Below, in pieces: positions 10,984 through 23,808 of a stretch of 42,963 nucleotides of DNA (position 1 is its first letter; each line of letters opens with the position of its first letter). Below the pieces are notes generated by a model. The model was not told where the DNA came from and ran no database searches. It saw only the letters and a program-made list of their open reading frames with translations. This DNA comes from Cladobotryum mycophilum (lineage: Eukaryota; Ascomycota; Sordariomycetes; Hypocreales; Hypocreaceae). The position numbers and the translations under genes are program-made. The DNA is taken from NCBI GenBank assembly GCA_036429605.1, contig JAVFKD010000005.1, positions 1-42,963 on the forward strand, given 5' to 3'.

Positions 10984-11108
10984 GGGAGCCCATAGGTGCG
11001 CGGGATCCCGCGCATTTAAAATTACACGGGTCCCGCGCAAATTATGTCAGCACAGAGGCCCTAGCCAATCAGCGCCGCGGATTTCATTCGGATCAGAATG
11101 AACTTAAT
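10984..11108 (+). repeat. Left terminal inverted repeat of the MULE
   Basis: Begins GGGAGCCCATAGGTGCGCGG and ends GAATGAACTTAAT; near-perfect reverse complement of 13760-13884. Preceded by target duplication CTTTAGTAC (10975-10983). Contains nested GC-rich palindromes such as GCGCGGGATCCCGCGC. Confidence 0.95.
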
Positions 11109-11172
11109 GCATCGCAGGCTGGCTTTTTTATGCCTTTAGCAAATACATAATCTAGATTTATTTTTTACAGCT

Positions 11173-13655
11173 ATGGCCCAGTTATCATTTCCCGATGATG
11201 CTCTCCCCCAGAGCTAGAATATGATTCCCGCAATACATTATTTCAGGCTATTAATGCCTGGGCAGCAAGTCGTGGTTATGCATTTACTATAGGCAAATCA
11301 ACCAAAGAAAAGAGCGGTAAACAGACTGTTACATATGGCTGCGATCGATTTCGCCGAGCCCCTAGCCCATCTAGAAAGCGCAGTCGGAAAACAACAACCC
11401 GTTCAACCGGTTGTCAATTCTCAATATATGCTAAAGAGTCTCTTGATGGCACAGTCTGGAGTGTACGCCATCGCCCAGATAAACGCTTCTCAATACACAA
11501 TCACCCACCAAGCTTACACCCATCTGCTCATCCAGCTCATCGCAAGCTAGGCGTTCAAGAAGGTACAGAACTTCAAAAGCTAGTAACTGCAGGCATTGCT
11601 CCAAAAGATATTCAGACCTATATACGTCAAGAGCAAGGCAATGATCTGGTAACACGGCAAGATATCTATAACCGTATTGCCAATACAAGACGAGAGATAT
11701 GCGAAGGGCAAAGCACAATCCATGCTCTCGTTAACCAATTAGACAACAAAGGGTTCTGGAATCGAATAAAGCTTGATAAAGATGGCCGGATAATAGCTAT
11801 TTTATTTGCCCATCCTGACTCATTACAGTATCTTCAGGCATACCCGGACCTACTATTGCTGGACTGTACCTATAAGACCAATAAATATCAGATGCCGCTT
11901 CTTGATATTATTAGTGTTGATGCTTGCCAGCGATCCTTTTGTATTGCCTTTGCATTCTTAAGCGGCGAGCAAGAGGAAGATTATATCTGGGTATTAGATC
12001 GACTTCGATCTATATATGAAGTTTGCGGTACTAGGCTTCCATCTGTAATACTTACAGATCGCTGTCTTGCATGTATGAATACCGTTACAGCAGTATTTCC
12101 TTTAGCACAGTCGTTACTTTGCCTTTGGCATGCAAATAAGGCTATTGTTCGACATTGCCTTCCTATTTTTACTGCACAAGAGCGTTTATTTGCTATTACA
12201 CAAGAGGAAATAATAGCAATTAAGGCATCAGGGTCTAAAAACTGGGATGCCTTTTATCAATTTTGGCATTCAATTATTGGCTCATCAACAGAGGCAGTCT
12301 TTACTGAGCGCATCCAACAGTTTGAACGGCAATATCTTCCGGGTCATGTTGAGGAAGTCGCATATATCAAGGATACCTGGCTTTAGCCATACAAGGAAAA
12401 GCTCGTTAAGGCTTGGGTAAACCAGCACACACACTTTGGCAATGTGGTTACATCTCGCGTTGAAGGCATTCATGCACTTCTTAAGTCTCATCTAAAGAGA
12501 TCTACATTAGATCTCTTCGAGGCTTGGAGAGTAATAAGGCATGCATTACTCAATCAGTTATCAGAGCTACGATCCAATCAGGCTAAGCAACAAATTCGAG
12601 TACCAATTGAACTCTCAAATGAGCTATACTCTGCTATACATGGCTGGGTTTCACACGAGGCACTACGGAAGGTTGAGGAACAGCGAAAGCTTCTACAGAA
12701 AACAGATCCGCCTCCCTCGCCTATCTGTACTGGGCTTTTTACACGATCATTTGGTTTGCCCTGCCTTCATCAGATAAGCTCCTTACAAGAGCAAAAACAG
12801 GTTCTTTTACTATCACACTTCCACTCACATTAGCACCTCCAACGCCCTGGGCAGCCATTACATCTATTAGAGCCTCAAAGGCTTGAGTCTACCCGGCTGT
12901 TAGAAAGATCTAATATTCCACAATCAAGTACCCTGCGAGAACCAAGCGCTTTTGAATACGTTGAGCAACAAAGAAAGCCCCCTCAGTGCAGTAAATGCCA
13001 TCAAATTGGGCATACAAGATCTTCTCGAGTATGCCCATTACGGCATCAAGAGCTTCTAGCCTCATCTATTCAAGCAGCAGCACAGCCAACGGCAACGATA
13101 ACAACAGAGCCAATAGCACAGCCAATGGCAGTGATAACAGCAGAGCCAACGGCAGTAATACCAGTACAGCCAGCGGTAGCAATAGCACCAGAGCCAATAA
13201 TAGCAATAACACCGGAGCCAAAGCGTCCAGAACAGCTACGGTTTGATACGCCTGAAGCTATATACCAACGGTATATCACTGCACGAGGGGCTTGGTACAA
13301 GAAACAGCCTGCTGGAAGTAGGACAAACCAGTTATACCGTAAGGCTATGGGACTGCCGCAGCGATATCCTAAAGCAACGTATAACTGGTGCTTAGATTAT
13401 AAACAAATGGGTCAGCGCTGCAAGACAAGTCGGCCTATAAGAGACTGGACAAAGGAAGAGATGATGGCTTATATAGATTGGTCAAATACGGAAGATCAGC
13501 GTGTAGAGGCTGCTATTACACAAAGGCTGGCAGATGATCCAGCTGAAAGTAGCAGACGCGGGATGGAACGGATTTGGCAGCAGGCTGAGGAAGATAGTAG
13601 AGAGCAGGAGATGTTATACGATTCAAGTACTATAGTTGTTGCATCTAGCCGTTAG
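11173..13655 (+). pseudogene. MULE transposase with C-terminal zinc knuckle (interrupted)
   Basis: Starts 'MAQLSFPDDALP'; a missing C in the C5 run near 11205 shifts the frame into a long open reading 'ELEYDSRNTLFQAINAWAAS' of FAR1/WRKY-GCM1-like DNA-binding type. The MULE catalytic set is complete: Asp in 'LLDCTYKTNKYQMPLL', Asp in 'ILTDRCLACMN', the C-x2-H of 'LLCLWHANKAI', and Glu in 'RVEGIHALLKSHL'. In-frame TAG at 12384-12386 ('DTWL*PYKEKLV') and TAG at 12831-12833 ('FHSH*HLQRP', likely former TGG). The C-terminal part has a CCHC knuckle ('CSKCHQIGHTRSSRVC'), a Thr/Ala/Pro repeat tract (about 13075-13220) and a basic tail to TAG 13653-13655. Core motifs are intact, so the damage looks recent. 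Confidence 0.9.
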
Positions 13656-13759
13656 TTATCTTGTAAGAGGAATTATAAGGCAAGATTATTAGTAATAGAT
13701 TTATTATAAGAGTAAAAGTTATTGTAATAGGAGGCCTTTTGCAATCCGTAGATTGAGGG

Positions 13760-13884
13760 ATTAAGTTCATTCTGATCCGAATGAAATCCGCGGCGCTGAT
13801 TGGCTAGGGCCTCTGTGCTGACATAATTTGCGCGGGACCCGTGTAATTTTAAATGCGCGGGATCCCGCGCACCTATGGGCTCCC
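13760..13884 (-). repeat. Right terminal inverted repeat of the MULE
   Basis: Reverse complement of the left end, followed by the target duplication CTTTAGTAC (13885-13893). Inner end ATTAAGTTCATTCTGATCCG. Confidence 0.95.
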
Positions 13885-13893
13885 CTTTAGTAC

Positions 13894-14454
13894 AGTTTAA
13901 ACAAAATTCTTACATAAGTAGCAAGAGTAGCAAATAGGAAGCTTTAATCTTATATCTAAATACGTTTGCTTTAGTTATTCTTTTCACTTAATTAATAAAA
14001 TTAGGATTATCTTCCAGAACAACAATTCGCCTTATTTACCTAGTTTCTCTACAAACAAAAAACAACTCTAGTTCATTCTAGTCAGAATAAATAATATTGG
14101 TTAACATAAGAATAAACTCGGCTATCCTTACATTCAGTGTTAGGTCAGTCTACGTTTAAAACAACAAATAAAGCAAAGCCATGTAGATATAGGTATAGGT
14201 CATTGCCAATCAGTTAAGACCAGAATAAACCTACTATCTAGAACGCCAAACCAAAGCCAGTCTATATCCTTGTGTAATCTTTAGGCCCATACCGATCAAT
14301 AAAAACCATACGAAACCTCCCCGCCTTGACACCGCCAATCAACCAAGACCAGCCTTTATTTTCCCTAATCCATCTTATGGGTTCATACCGATCAATAAAG
14401 ACCATATGACCCTTTACTCTAACGTCGCCAGTCAATCAAGGCCAGCCCCAAATT
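13894..14454. other. Intergenic region with a ~70-bp direct duplication
   Basis: No gene is visible. Copies at 14287-14354 and 14384-14446 share 'CATACCGATCAATAAA' at the start and 'TCAA(C/T)CAAG(A/G)CCAGCC' at the end, with diverged middles. A degraded double palindrome lies at about 14071-14112. No trace of a missing NLR effector domain is recognisable here. Confidence 0.55.
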
Positions 14455-15532
14455 CTACTCCTCCACTTCACTGTCGCCCAGTCCCTTCTCGGCTTCCTCC
14501 TCGCCCGCGGAAACCTCGGCCAATCCGCTCTCCTCCTAAAGCTGATTATCAGGCGTCTCATCGTCCTTAGCGTCAGCCACTTCTAGTTCTTCATACTCGG
14601 CGGCTGCATCGGGAATCTCCTCACCCTCGTCCATCTCCTCAATGTCAGACTCTACCCCGGCTAAGTTATTATCTAAGTCTACATCCGAGTCAACAATAAC
14701 CTCCTCACTCTTATATTGCTTCTTGCGTCTCTCGACGCCCGACTTCACCCTGCTGGCGCGGACCCTGACCTCGCTGTCGTTCTTGGCCTTCTTGGCCGCC
14801 TTCTCAATGGACTCCTCCAGGACAGTGATCATTCGCGCAAAGAGGTCCTTGACGGGGAGGTCGGAGAGCGCCTGCATCTCTTCGGATGACTTCTTCTCGA
14901 TGAGAATGACAAGGGCCATGGCGATATCGTCGGCCGCGTCTTGCCAAAACGTGCGCTTCTTAATGTCGGCGTTAAGGCAGAGCTTAGCGATGCACGTCAG
15001 GGCGTGTCCCATCGCAGAGGTATAGTCGGAGTTATAGTCAAAGTTAGCCGGGTCAAGGTCTCGGAGCAGTACCCAGGCGTAGCGATTGAATGGATGGTGG
15101 AAATACATTCGCTAGAATTCGAAAATGACAACCTCGCGAATGTTATCGGGGAACCAGTCTGGTAGGCTCATCTCTGCAGACATCTGTCGTGCCCACTTGG
15201 TTAGGCAGAGCCTCTCCTGGTGATCATAAAAGGAGTTAATGACTTTGAGTGTGTGCCAAACGACTTCCTTAGACTGTCCAATGCAATAGAGGCGATGGTG
15301 CATTTGGCGAATAGTCTTGGCATTATGATGAAAATTGATGGCGATGCCAACGTGACAGCACCGCTGCAGATTGACCCCCGTTGACATAATATTGATATTG
15401 GCCAGGAAGATCTGGGATGCTGAGTTTGGATCCACAAATTCTGCAATCTGTTTGGCCTTGCGAGCGCCCTTGTCTAATGACCGAATGGTATTGACATAGA
15501 ATCCGGCCATGTTAAGTATAGATAACGTCATC

Positions 15533-15668
15533 CTGCAAAAGTTAGCCCAAGATCACCAAGGCAGGGTCGTAGCCGGTTCATTCCGGTACGAATGGATCGA
15601 TGCCGTTCAGATCGGAATGAACTCGCTCACAGCAGGGGGGGGGGCGGGTAAAAAGGGGGTAAACTTAC
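15533..15668 (-). other. Intron 4 of the SNF2 gene, containing a double-palindrome element
   Basis: Donor GTAAGT (15668 downwards) and acceptor TTTTGCAG (15533). The join CA|G restores Gln and continues 'IQQMTLSILNMAGFYV' in frame. The 136-bp intron holds the element at 15575-15623 and a G9 run near 15636. Confidence 0.88.
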
Positions 15669-17258
15669 TGTTGGATCCAGGGTGTGTCGCAGAAGACCAC
15701 CACACGCTTGCCCTGTACGTGGACATAATCAAAGCAAAGATTCGTTAGCTGAGCAGTGACGGGACTGCCTCCAAGAAGCCATCGCATCCACTGCTGTGGA
15801 CCAATGAGTGTGGGAATGTTAGGATTAGATCGGGTTTGGCCGAAAAAGAAGTTAATACCGCCGTGGACGGAGTTACTGGCGAGCTGCTTGACGTGTTCGA
15901 CGCCCGCGATGACTTGGTCGGAGCTCTTCTTCGCGTTCTTGGCCTCGGTGGTGGTGGTCTCGACGTTTCCGTCGCGCAGCTTGCGCAGCTGTCTGACCGC
16001 CTGCTCCTTGTTCGGACCGAGAAGCTTGGCCGCGTCCCGGCGCAGCAGGGCAATGTTTCGAGCATCGTGGGCGCCGAGGACGCCCTCTCTGTAGGACCCA
16101 AAGTTCAGTTGGCCGCTCTCTGGGCCCGAGTCCGACCTCATGCTCTGGGAGGGGGTGAAGGTATCGTTGAGTTCGCCGGCGGTGGGGGGCGCGACAGGCT
16201 CTGCGCCATGGCCTCCCCGTGAGATTTGACCAACGGGGCCGTGGCGGGGTCGAAGCAGAGCTCCTCGGTGTAAATCACCATGGGGGGCAGGTCGACGGCG
16301 GGGAATTCGATTTTGCCGTCGGGGAGTGTGAGGGGGTGCGCAGGGTGCGCCGAATAGACAGCTGGCCGAGTATACGCGAAATGACATTCTTGGCGAAGCC
16401 AATGTCCCAGTGGCCCTCCTCGCCGGCGACTTCCAACAGGTCAGGGCTCAGCTGCCAGATGGGGTACGACTGTTCCTGCCATAGCTTGAGCATCTTGCGC
16501 CCAGAGGGCTTCTGAACGAGCCCGGCGCTCTCGTGGAGAAGACCCTTCGTGACCTCCTCGCCAATGGTGTTCGTCTCGGCGAGAGCATCGTAATCGGGGT
16601 GCCAAATGTTCTGGGTGTATCCGAGGTCGAGGCCGCGCCAGTCACGGAATTTGATGCCCGACTTGAGCCAAATGAGAGCCATAGGACTTAAAATGTCCTT
16701 GAGACTCGACGTAAGGAGGGTACCCGTCACCTAAACAAGATCCTGCCAGTCTAGAAGTCGAAACATATGGTTGTAGGCTCCGTTGAGCTTACGGGCCACG
16801 TGGGCCTCGTCGACGATGAGGGTCTCGAAACAGATATCGGCCAACTCGGCATTGCGCGAAAAGACGTACTCAATGAGGTTACCATCCGGTCGAACTCGGC
16901 TGCCTCTGGGGAGACGAACGATTTCCTTCTCGTTTATGTCGCGGGCGTAGTACTTCCGGATACGCTTGTTAGTAGAGAGCTCATCTTCTTCTTCCATGTC
17001 GCCGGCTCGTTCCATGGCCGCCTCGTCGGATTCAAAACCGGTACGGGTAGAAGACCCGCCATCGTTCTCCCTGGCCGCCAGCTCATCAAGGTCGCGTGCG
17101 ACATCCTCATCGGTGCGAAACCTCTTATTAGTGTCCGTGTCGGTGCTATCCCGCTTCCTCTTGCTCGTGGTCTGCCGAATAACAAATCGAGTCTCGATTC
17201 GCTTAAACTGCCGAGTGTACAGGGTGGGGAACGTGGTGAGTATAACAATGCGCCCAGT

Positions 17259-17339
17259 CTATGATAGATGAGCTGAGTTCATTCCAATGAGAATCAAGGG
17301 GCGCTCGTTCAGGCAAGAATGAACCGGGGCAGTACTTAC
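17259..17339 (-). other. Intron 3 of the SNF2 gene, mostly made of a double-palindrome element
   Basis: Donor GTAAGT at 17339 and acceptor ATCATAG at 17259, phase 0, joining 'KKTDQPS' to 'TGRIVILTTFPT'. The element at 17276-17325 occupies 50 of the 81 intron bases; only about 14 bp separate it from the donor and 17 bp from the acceptor. Confidence 0.9.
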
Positions 17340-17689
17340 CGAAGGCTGATCAGTCTTCTTCATTAGGCTCTATAAGAATTTCAGAAAACTCTTTGAGTGG
17401 ATGATCTTCGCGGTTTTATCCGGGAATTGAGCACGGGTCACGTAATAAACATAGGCGTTCAAGGTTAGGTGTTGCTTCACCTCCTGAAACGTCTGGAGAA
17501 TCGTGGACACTGGGTTAATGATGAGGGTAGGGTAGAACTTAACATCGACCCCGGAATTGCGTAGATTCATCTTATATCTAACCTTGACCTCGATACTGCC
17601 AATAAAAGTCTTAGTCTTGCCGAGGCCCATTTCGTTCGCCAAGATACTGGGCATGCCTGCCTTAAAACGATTCAACATCTCGCCAAGGT

Positions 17690-17820
17690 CTAGAAGTACA
17701 TTAGCATTTACTACTAGAAGGGAGGTGTAGAGAGGACAGGTTCATTCTGGTCTAAATGGATCGGCCTCGTTCAGACCAGAATAAACCCGGTCATAGTCGA
17801 GGAGGGGGCAGAGTACATAC
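17690..17820 (-). other. Intron 2 of the SNF2 gene, containing a double-palindrome element
   Basis: Donor GTATGT at 17820, acceptor CTTCTAG at 17690, phase 1; the join gives 'KPYQVADLGEMLNRF', running into the Walker A exon. The element at 17739-17787 is one of the best-preserved: its outer arms pair as GGTTYATTCTGGTCT. Confidence 0.9.
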
Positions 17821-19155
17821 CGGCGACTTGGTAAGGCTTCAATGTCTCGACGGGTTTGCCTGGATACAAGGCTAACTCTGGGTAGGGTGAGATTCCCAGG
17901 GACTTGCAGATGTCGTTGAAATCAACGAGTTGCGGCGGCGGGTGGTTGTTCATGAATCGCTCGAACTTGTAGGCATTTTCGAACCTCTGCGCCATCTTCT
18001 TGACATCCTTGGCCGTGTCCCGGGCAGCGTCGGTCATCACATCCGAACTGTTGACCGCGTCCATGAAGGTCTGGAGCGTCGTGTCACCTTCGAGCACGGC
18101 TTAGACTCCCTGAACAGACTTCTCGGTGCGGGCCGTAATGAGCTTGATGTCCTTGGTCTTGAACTTGGCGCTCAGGGCCTTGTGGAGAATCTCGAAGTCG
18201 TGCCTGTTCATGGAGGGCATCTCGTCGTGGAGCTGGTGGGACAGCTTAGCCTGCTCCCTGTCGGAGCTCGCCCGGGCCTCAAAGACCTCGGTGATGGCGG
18301 TGAAGACCTCGAAAGCGGCGTCACCCTTGATCTGCCCGTCCCGCTGGCCCCGGGAGGGTGTCTTGTTGGGCGTGCGCATTGGCGATGACGTAAGGTTATC
18401 GGTCGCGAGAGCCATCTCGTCCAGGATGAGCTGCTGCTCGTTCCCCATGTGCATGATGTGGCGTGCCTTGCTGTTGTCTTCTTCGCCGTCATCGAGGCTG
18501 GAGCCCTTGTCGTTCGGATCATAGTACCCCTGGAAGTTCTTGTTGCGGCCGGCGGGCACCCTACCAAAGATGTTACGGTCGGCCTTCTCTCTGCGTGTCA
18601 TGGCCGCGTAAAAGAGGCAGACGGCGCGGTGGAAATCCTCGGCGCTGTAGGATCCAATCACTGGGTCCTCGCTGCCACCGTAGCCTGGAGGGGTTGGGTA
18701 GCGGTGCGTGTAGGCGGAGGGGTCCGTGGTGTGCTGCCGAGACTCGTCCCAGTCGATGCCCGAGAACATAAGGATCTGAAAAGCGTGTGCAGCGATAAAA
18801 GGAATAACATCAATGATGACGGGCTTGTCCTGGTTCGTCGAGCCCTGGATGACGCTGTTAAGGATGGGGACGAAGGTCGGTCGGCGACAATCAGTGAGAA
18901 TTGTCTCCAAAAAGCCCTTAATTCGTATATCCTCCAGCGCCTTCTGCACAACGTTGGCGGGGGCGACTCGGTCTTCGGTCTTCTCGCCGTCGAGTTGATC
19001 AAGGGCTTCCATAGAGGCCGTCATGTACTCGTTGAACCTCGCTCCATGGTGTTCGGGTTCCTAACCGAGACGACCACTCGTAACTTTGGTCTTGACTGCA
19101 TTGATGGTAAACTTCTTATAAGTTACTTAGAGCGCGGCGTTCGTAATATCTGCGA

Positions 19156-19518
19156 CTATAATTCGAGTTAGCCATTAATTATTAGAAGGAGCAGGTTCAT
19201 TCTAGCCTAAACCAGTATAACCCATTTAGATCGGAATAAACCGAGCTTTAAATGCAATGTGCGCTAAAGGTGGGGGCGGGGTGTTTTGATGGTGGGGTGG
19301 CGGGGTAGTGATGGTGGGGTAGTGGGTTCATTTGCATATGAATGAGTGTAACCCGTTCAGATGGGAATGAACTGAGATCGGTAGTTAATCGATCTGGGCT
19401 TCATGGCAAATGGTGGGAAGTTTAACAATGGTATAACGCCATTCGGATCGGAATGAACTGGCTCTCTAGCGGTGCAAGAGCGTAAAGCGGGAAATGTAAG
19501 AGTGGATCCTGTACTCAC
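19156..19518 (-). other. Intron 1 of the SNF2 gene, containing three palindrome elements
   Basis: Donor GTGAGT at 19518 and acceptor ATTATAG at 19156, phase 1; the join gives 'FCDNEVADITNAAL' in frame. At 363 bp it is the longest intron in the window and holds full elements at 19194-19242 and 19325-19373 and a half element at 19440-19460, plus short GGGGTGG-type repeats between them (about 19270-19323). Confidence 0.82.
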
Positions 19519-19882
19519 CTTCGTTATCGCAAAAAGAAGCCATACAGGCCGCAGTCTTGAAGTTCGTGTACCTAGCGAGGTTTTATATGTCGGTGATAAC
19601 GGGGGCCCATTTGTAGAGGATACGGATACCGGGGTGGTATCCGAGCTCTTGCCACCTTCGAGTTCGTGCAGTCTTATAGCGGTCGGGGGTTTGGTGTTCG
19701 GTCTTGAAGTTATGGTGCGTAACTTCAGAGAACCACTTTATCGGATCTCCTCCGGACGCGAGTCGACGCGATGCGACAAAACGGTAGGTGTCGTTAACCT
19801 TTTTCGGTTCGCCTTTGGCGGCAGCCTTGCCGTTGACATTCGGCTTGGCTTTGGTGGCCTTCGTGGCCTTCTTCGGGGGCAT

Positions 19883-21332
<1,450 letters not shown>

Positions 21333-22076
21333 ATGGCTTCTCAGAGAGAATCAAACCTCACGATCGCGGGTTCGGCTCGGGCCATGGGTTACTAGTGCCT
21401 CCCGTGCGTCGGCGTCCTACTCCAGGGTCACCTCTACGACATAACCTCTCATCGATGCTTCAATGCCCCGTCGTGTACGTCAAGCGCACCCCCATCTCTG
21501 GCAGCCTTACTGACGTTCCCAGCCTCGCCCGGCGGCTCTAGATGCTCCCACTGCGAGCAGAACGGCCTAGACTGCGTGGACTTCCGTGCGCTCGAGTTCA
21601 GCGTGCTCATGCAAGACCTCTTCGCGATGGTTTCCTGGGTCGCCCTCTATGATCTGGTGGGTTCCCTCTCCTTAATTCTTCCTCGGATGCTCATGCTGTG
21701 GTATGTAGCCTGGCAGTCACATCCCATTTGATTCGGCCGAGCTGGGCTACCTCGAGGCTCGCGCCCAGGCAATCGTCACGGTCCGCGTGCTTCTCGAGAT
21801 GGGGGTAAGTGGGGTGTTGCCCCGCGTATGGATGGGTCGCTGACGTCGCAGGAACTCCCCGCCGTGGCCAATGTGCTACTCGGCACGCCGGCGCCCCTGG
21901 GACCCGACGTTTCTGTTGCATCGATGGATCGACCCGCTTCGGATTCCGAGCCCGACTATGGCAACGCGGGCTGCAAGAGACTGAGCGAGTTTGTTCCGGA
22001 TGGATACGATTCGGATGATTCGAGGTTCACCTGGGACTCCGAGAGCGGTTTGCCGATTGACAAGCGACCGGATTAG
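21333..22076 (+). pseudogene. Small Cys-rich (zinc-finger-like) protein, four exons, one in-frame TAG
   Basis: Exons 21333-21474, 21523-21656, 21709-21804 and 21852-22076 join in matching phase through introns of 48, 52 and 47 bp with normal borders (GTACGT..CAG with a CTGAC branch point; GTGGGT..TAG; GTAAGT..CAG), giving 198 residues. The N-terminal half has cysteine pairs ('CLPCVG', 'HRCF', then 'RCSHCEQNGLDC') suggestive of zinc binding; the C-terminal half is acidic ('YDSDDSRFTWDSESG'). An in-frame TAG at 21393-21395, in 'AMGY*CLPC', fits a former CAG; otherwise the gene is intact. First of three co-oriented genes in a GC-rich island. I do not know a named family. Confidence 0.65.
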
Positions 22077-22137
22077 GGTCAATCTCCTTTAGCCGGTGCC
22101 TGTCCGCCGTACCCTGTATATTCCTTGGCAGCGAAGG

Positions 22138-22187
22138 GGTTCATTCTGATGCGAACGGAACCCCGCTCATTCAGACGAGAATGAACT
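22138..22187. repeat. Double-palindrome element 3' of the Cys-rich gene
   Basis: Begins GGTTCATTCTGATGCGAACG and ends GAGAATGAACT, 62 bp after the stop codon, so possibly in the 3' UTR. Confidence 0.8.
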
Positions 22188-23808
22188 GATGTGCTTATGC
22201 TATGTGCCCCTTTATAATGATCCGGCGCTACGTGATTGTTCTGAGGGGGATTCGGAGATGTAGGGTATGTCTGGGTGTCTTGGTCATCTCGTGAAGCAGG
22301 AACTGATCGATACGATGAACTCTTTGCTATTGGGACTTGTGATTACCTCGGGGTCGATGGGGCGTTGACTCCCGTGTTACATGCTGCCCGTTCATCAACC
22401 CCGTTTACCCTGTACTGCGAGCTATCTCTATATAAGCCCGGGGCCTTCCCTCGATGCCCACGGACCTTTACGCTCGTCAACGGCAGAGGCGACCAAGCAG
22501 ACAGCCCGAATGTGCGGTGGGATTGTAACCGATTGGGGGATTGCTAGCTCTTCTCGGTAAGCATCACAAGTGTTACTAAAAGTGGGTCCACCGGACCTAA
22601 TCTCGTGACTTCGTCAGCCAGCAATGCGTTTTATACGTTATATTCTCGTCTTCGTATTTGGCTGCAGTGACCAGGCCAATGGCCAGAGAGGTGACTGGCG
22701 GCAGGGCCCCGAAGCTCCCTTTCCAGCTTTGGGGACAATGCAAGGGAAAGTCTCACGGCTTGTGTGCCGGGGAAAACCTTGTTTGGGCCGTGTTGCTTTG
22801 TCCTGGTGGCGTCCTTTACTATTGGCGTTTTATGGCTTGTCTAGACGCGAGTGTGGCCCGGCGTCTCAAGCAGCGATATTTTTGTCTTTGTGGATGTGTG
22901 TTGATGTCGATGGCTATCCTGTATCAGACCTGTTCCTGACTTTATGTTCTATAGGCTTATAAGGCCTTGTCTGCTATTGTTTGTGCTGCTGAATGGGATG
23001 TGATTCTGCGAGTCGCGATGTTTAATTGATGTTTTGCGTCAGGTTCAGTAGGCTAGGAAATGATATCACTTGCTTTGTATGGTGGCGGTTGATGTATGCA
23101 TTAGTTGTTTCAGATTAGACCAGATCTGCATGGGTCTTCCCCGTTCATATTGGAATAAACCGGCCCCTTAGCTTTGCTTTTGCCCAGCTCCATGTCTAGT
23201 GTTCATGATTGGCCTTGATCGTCGACACTAACACGTACATTAACCGCTTTTGTTCAGATACTGTTTTTGCTATGCAATGCGTATGTCATTTGTTCCCAGG
23301 TGTTGACTGTTGTATAATTTATCTATTCCTTGCCTTGGATTCGGTGGCTTCTGTTACTAAGTACCTCTGGGAGACTTAGTGTATACTTGTTTCTTTCTTT
23401 GGGCTTCTGTATGTTTTTTTTGTTTATGTTTTTACTTGGATGGTTGTCTTATGGCTCTTGATCTCTGATGGTATTTACCCTTTGATGAATATGTATTTTC
23501 TTGACGATTTGTATGTGTTTCTACATACAAGATATATATTCCAGTATAACAAGTATAAAGTTTTTTTATATTAATTATAGAGAAGGTATTTTACTCGTCC
23601 CTAATGTCTTTGCCTTGTAAATAAAACGTGTTCTGGTCTAGGGTAAGAGAACATACTTAATCATGCCTTGACGCGTGTGGCGGCTGCACTAGACGGCCAC
23701 GACTGTTTACACTTAGCAATGGCATCTTACCGTCGTGTATGCTGTTATTTGATTCAGGTGTATGTGGCATGTGTTTGAGGAGATTTCTCTCCCATCCCGA
23801 ACATTGAG
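22188..23808. other. Long intergenic region without a supportable gene
   Basis: Two short open frames (near 22275-22547 and 22624-22962) show no recognisable domain, no splice support and unremarkable composition. A palindrome half (GTTCATATTGGAATAAAC) lies near 23144-23161. The last few hundred bases are T-rich and may hold the promoter of the next gene. Confidence 0.5.

Larger units (their letters stand above)
10984..13884 (+). mobile_element. MULE (Mutator-like) DNA transposon, 2901 bp
   Basis: Long terminal inverted repeats of 125 bp (10984-11108 and 13760-13884) are flanked by a perfect 9-bp target duplication, CTTTAGTAC, at 10975-10983 and 13885-13893, the size typical of Mutator-like elements. 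It carries one transposase gene in plus orientation, with a shift and two in-frame stops. The inner ends of both terminal repeats carry one arm of the dispersed palindrome family (TTCATTC-n6-GAATGAA). The insertion lies just upstream of the NLR pseudogene. Confidence 0.95.
14455..19882 (-). pseudogene. SNF2-family DNA-dependent ATPase, five exons, eight internal TAA/TAG
   Basis: Start ATG at 19880-19882 ('MPPKKATKATK'). Exons 19882-19519, 19155-17821, 17689-17340, 17258-15669 and 15532-14455 join in matching phase; about 1570 codons. SNF2 motifs: Walker A 'ANEMGLGKTKT' in exon 3; 'RIVILTTFPTLY', DEAH box 'LIVDEAHVARKLNG' and 'VTGTLLTSSLKDI' in exon 4; 'STGVNLQRC' and 'RQMHHRLYCIGQSKEV' in exon 5; acidic tail. 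Such ATPases translocate on DNA and remodel chromatin. Stops in frame: TAA 19583, TAA 19127, TAG 19061, TAA 18101, TAG 17370, TAG 16731, TAG 15112, TAG 14536 (lowest coordinates); none is TGA, and all are one C-to-T step from CAA/CAG. Two shifts in C runs (near 16337 and 16193) each need one extra C. The last stop is TAG 14455-14457. Which SNF2 subfamily is uncertain. Confidence 0.88.

Noticed and set aside
14455..19882. Altered genetic code with TAA/TAG read as Gln
   Set aside because: Intact genes in the same window use CAA/CAG for Gln and several end at TAA or TAG; RIP explains the pattern more simply.
22275..22962. Two small plus-strand genes
   Set aside because: No motif, no splice pattern and no consistent composition; likely chance frames in GC-richer DNA.
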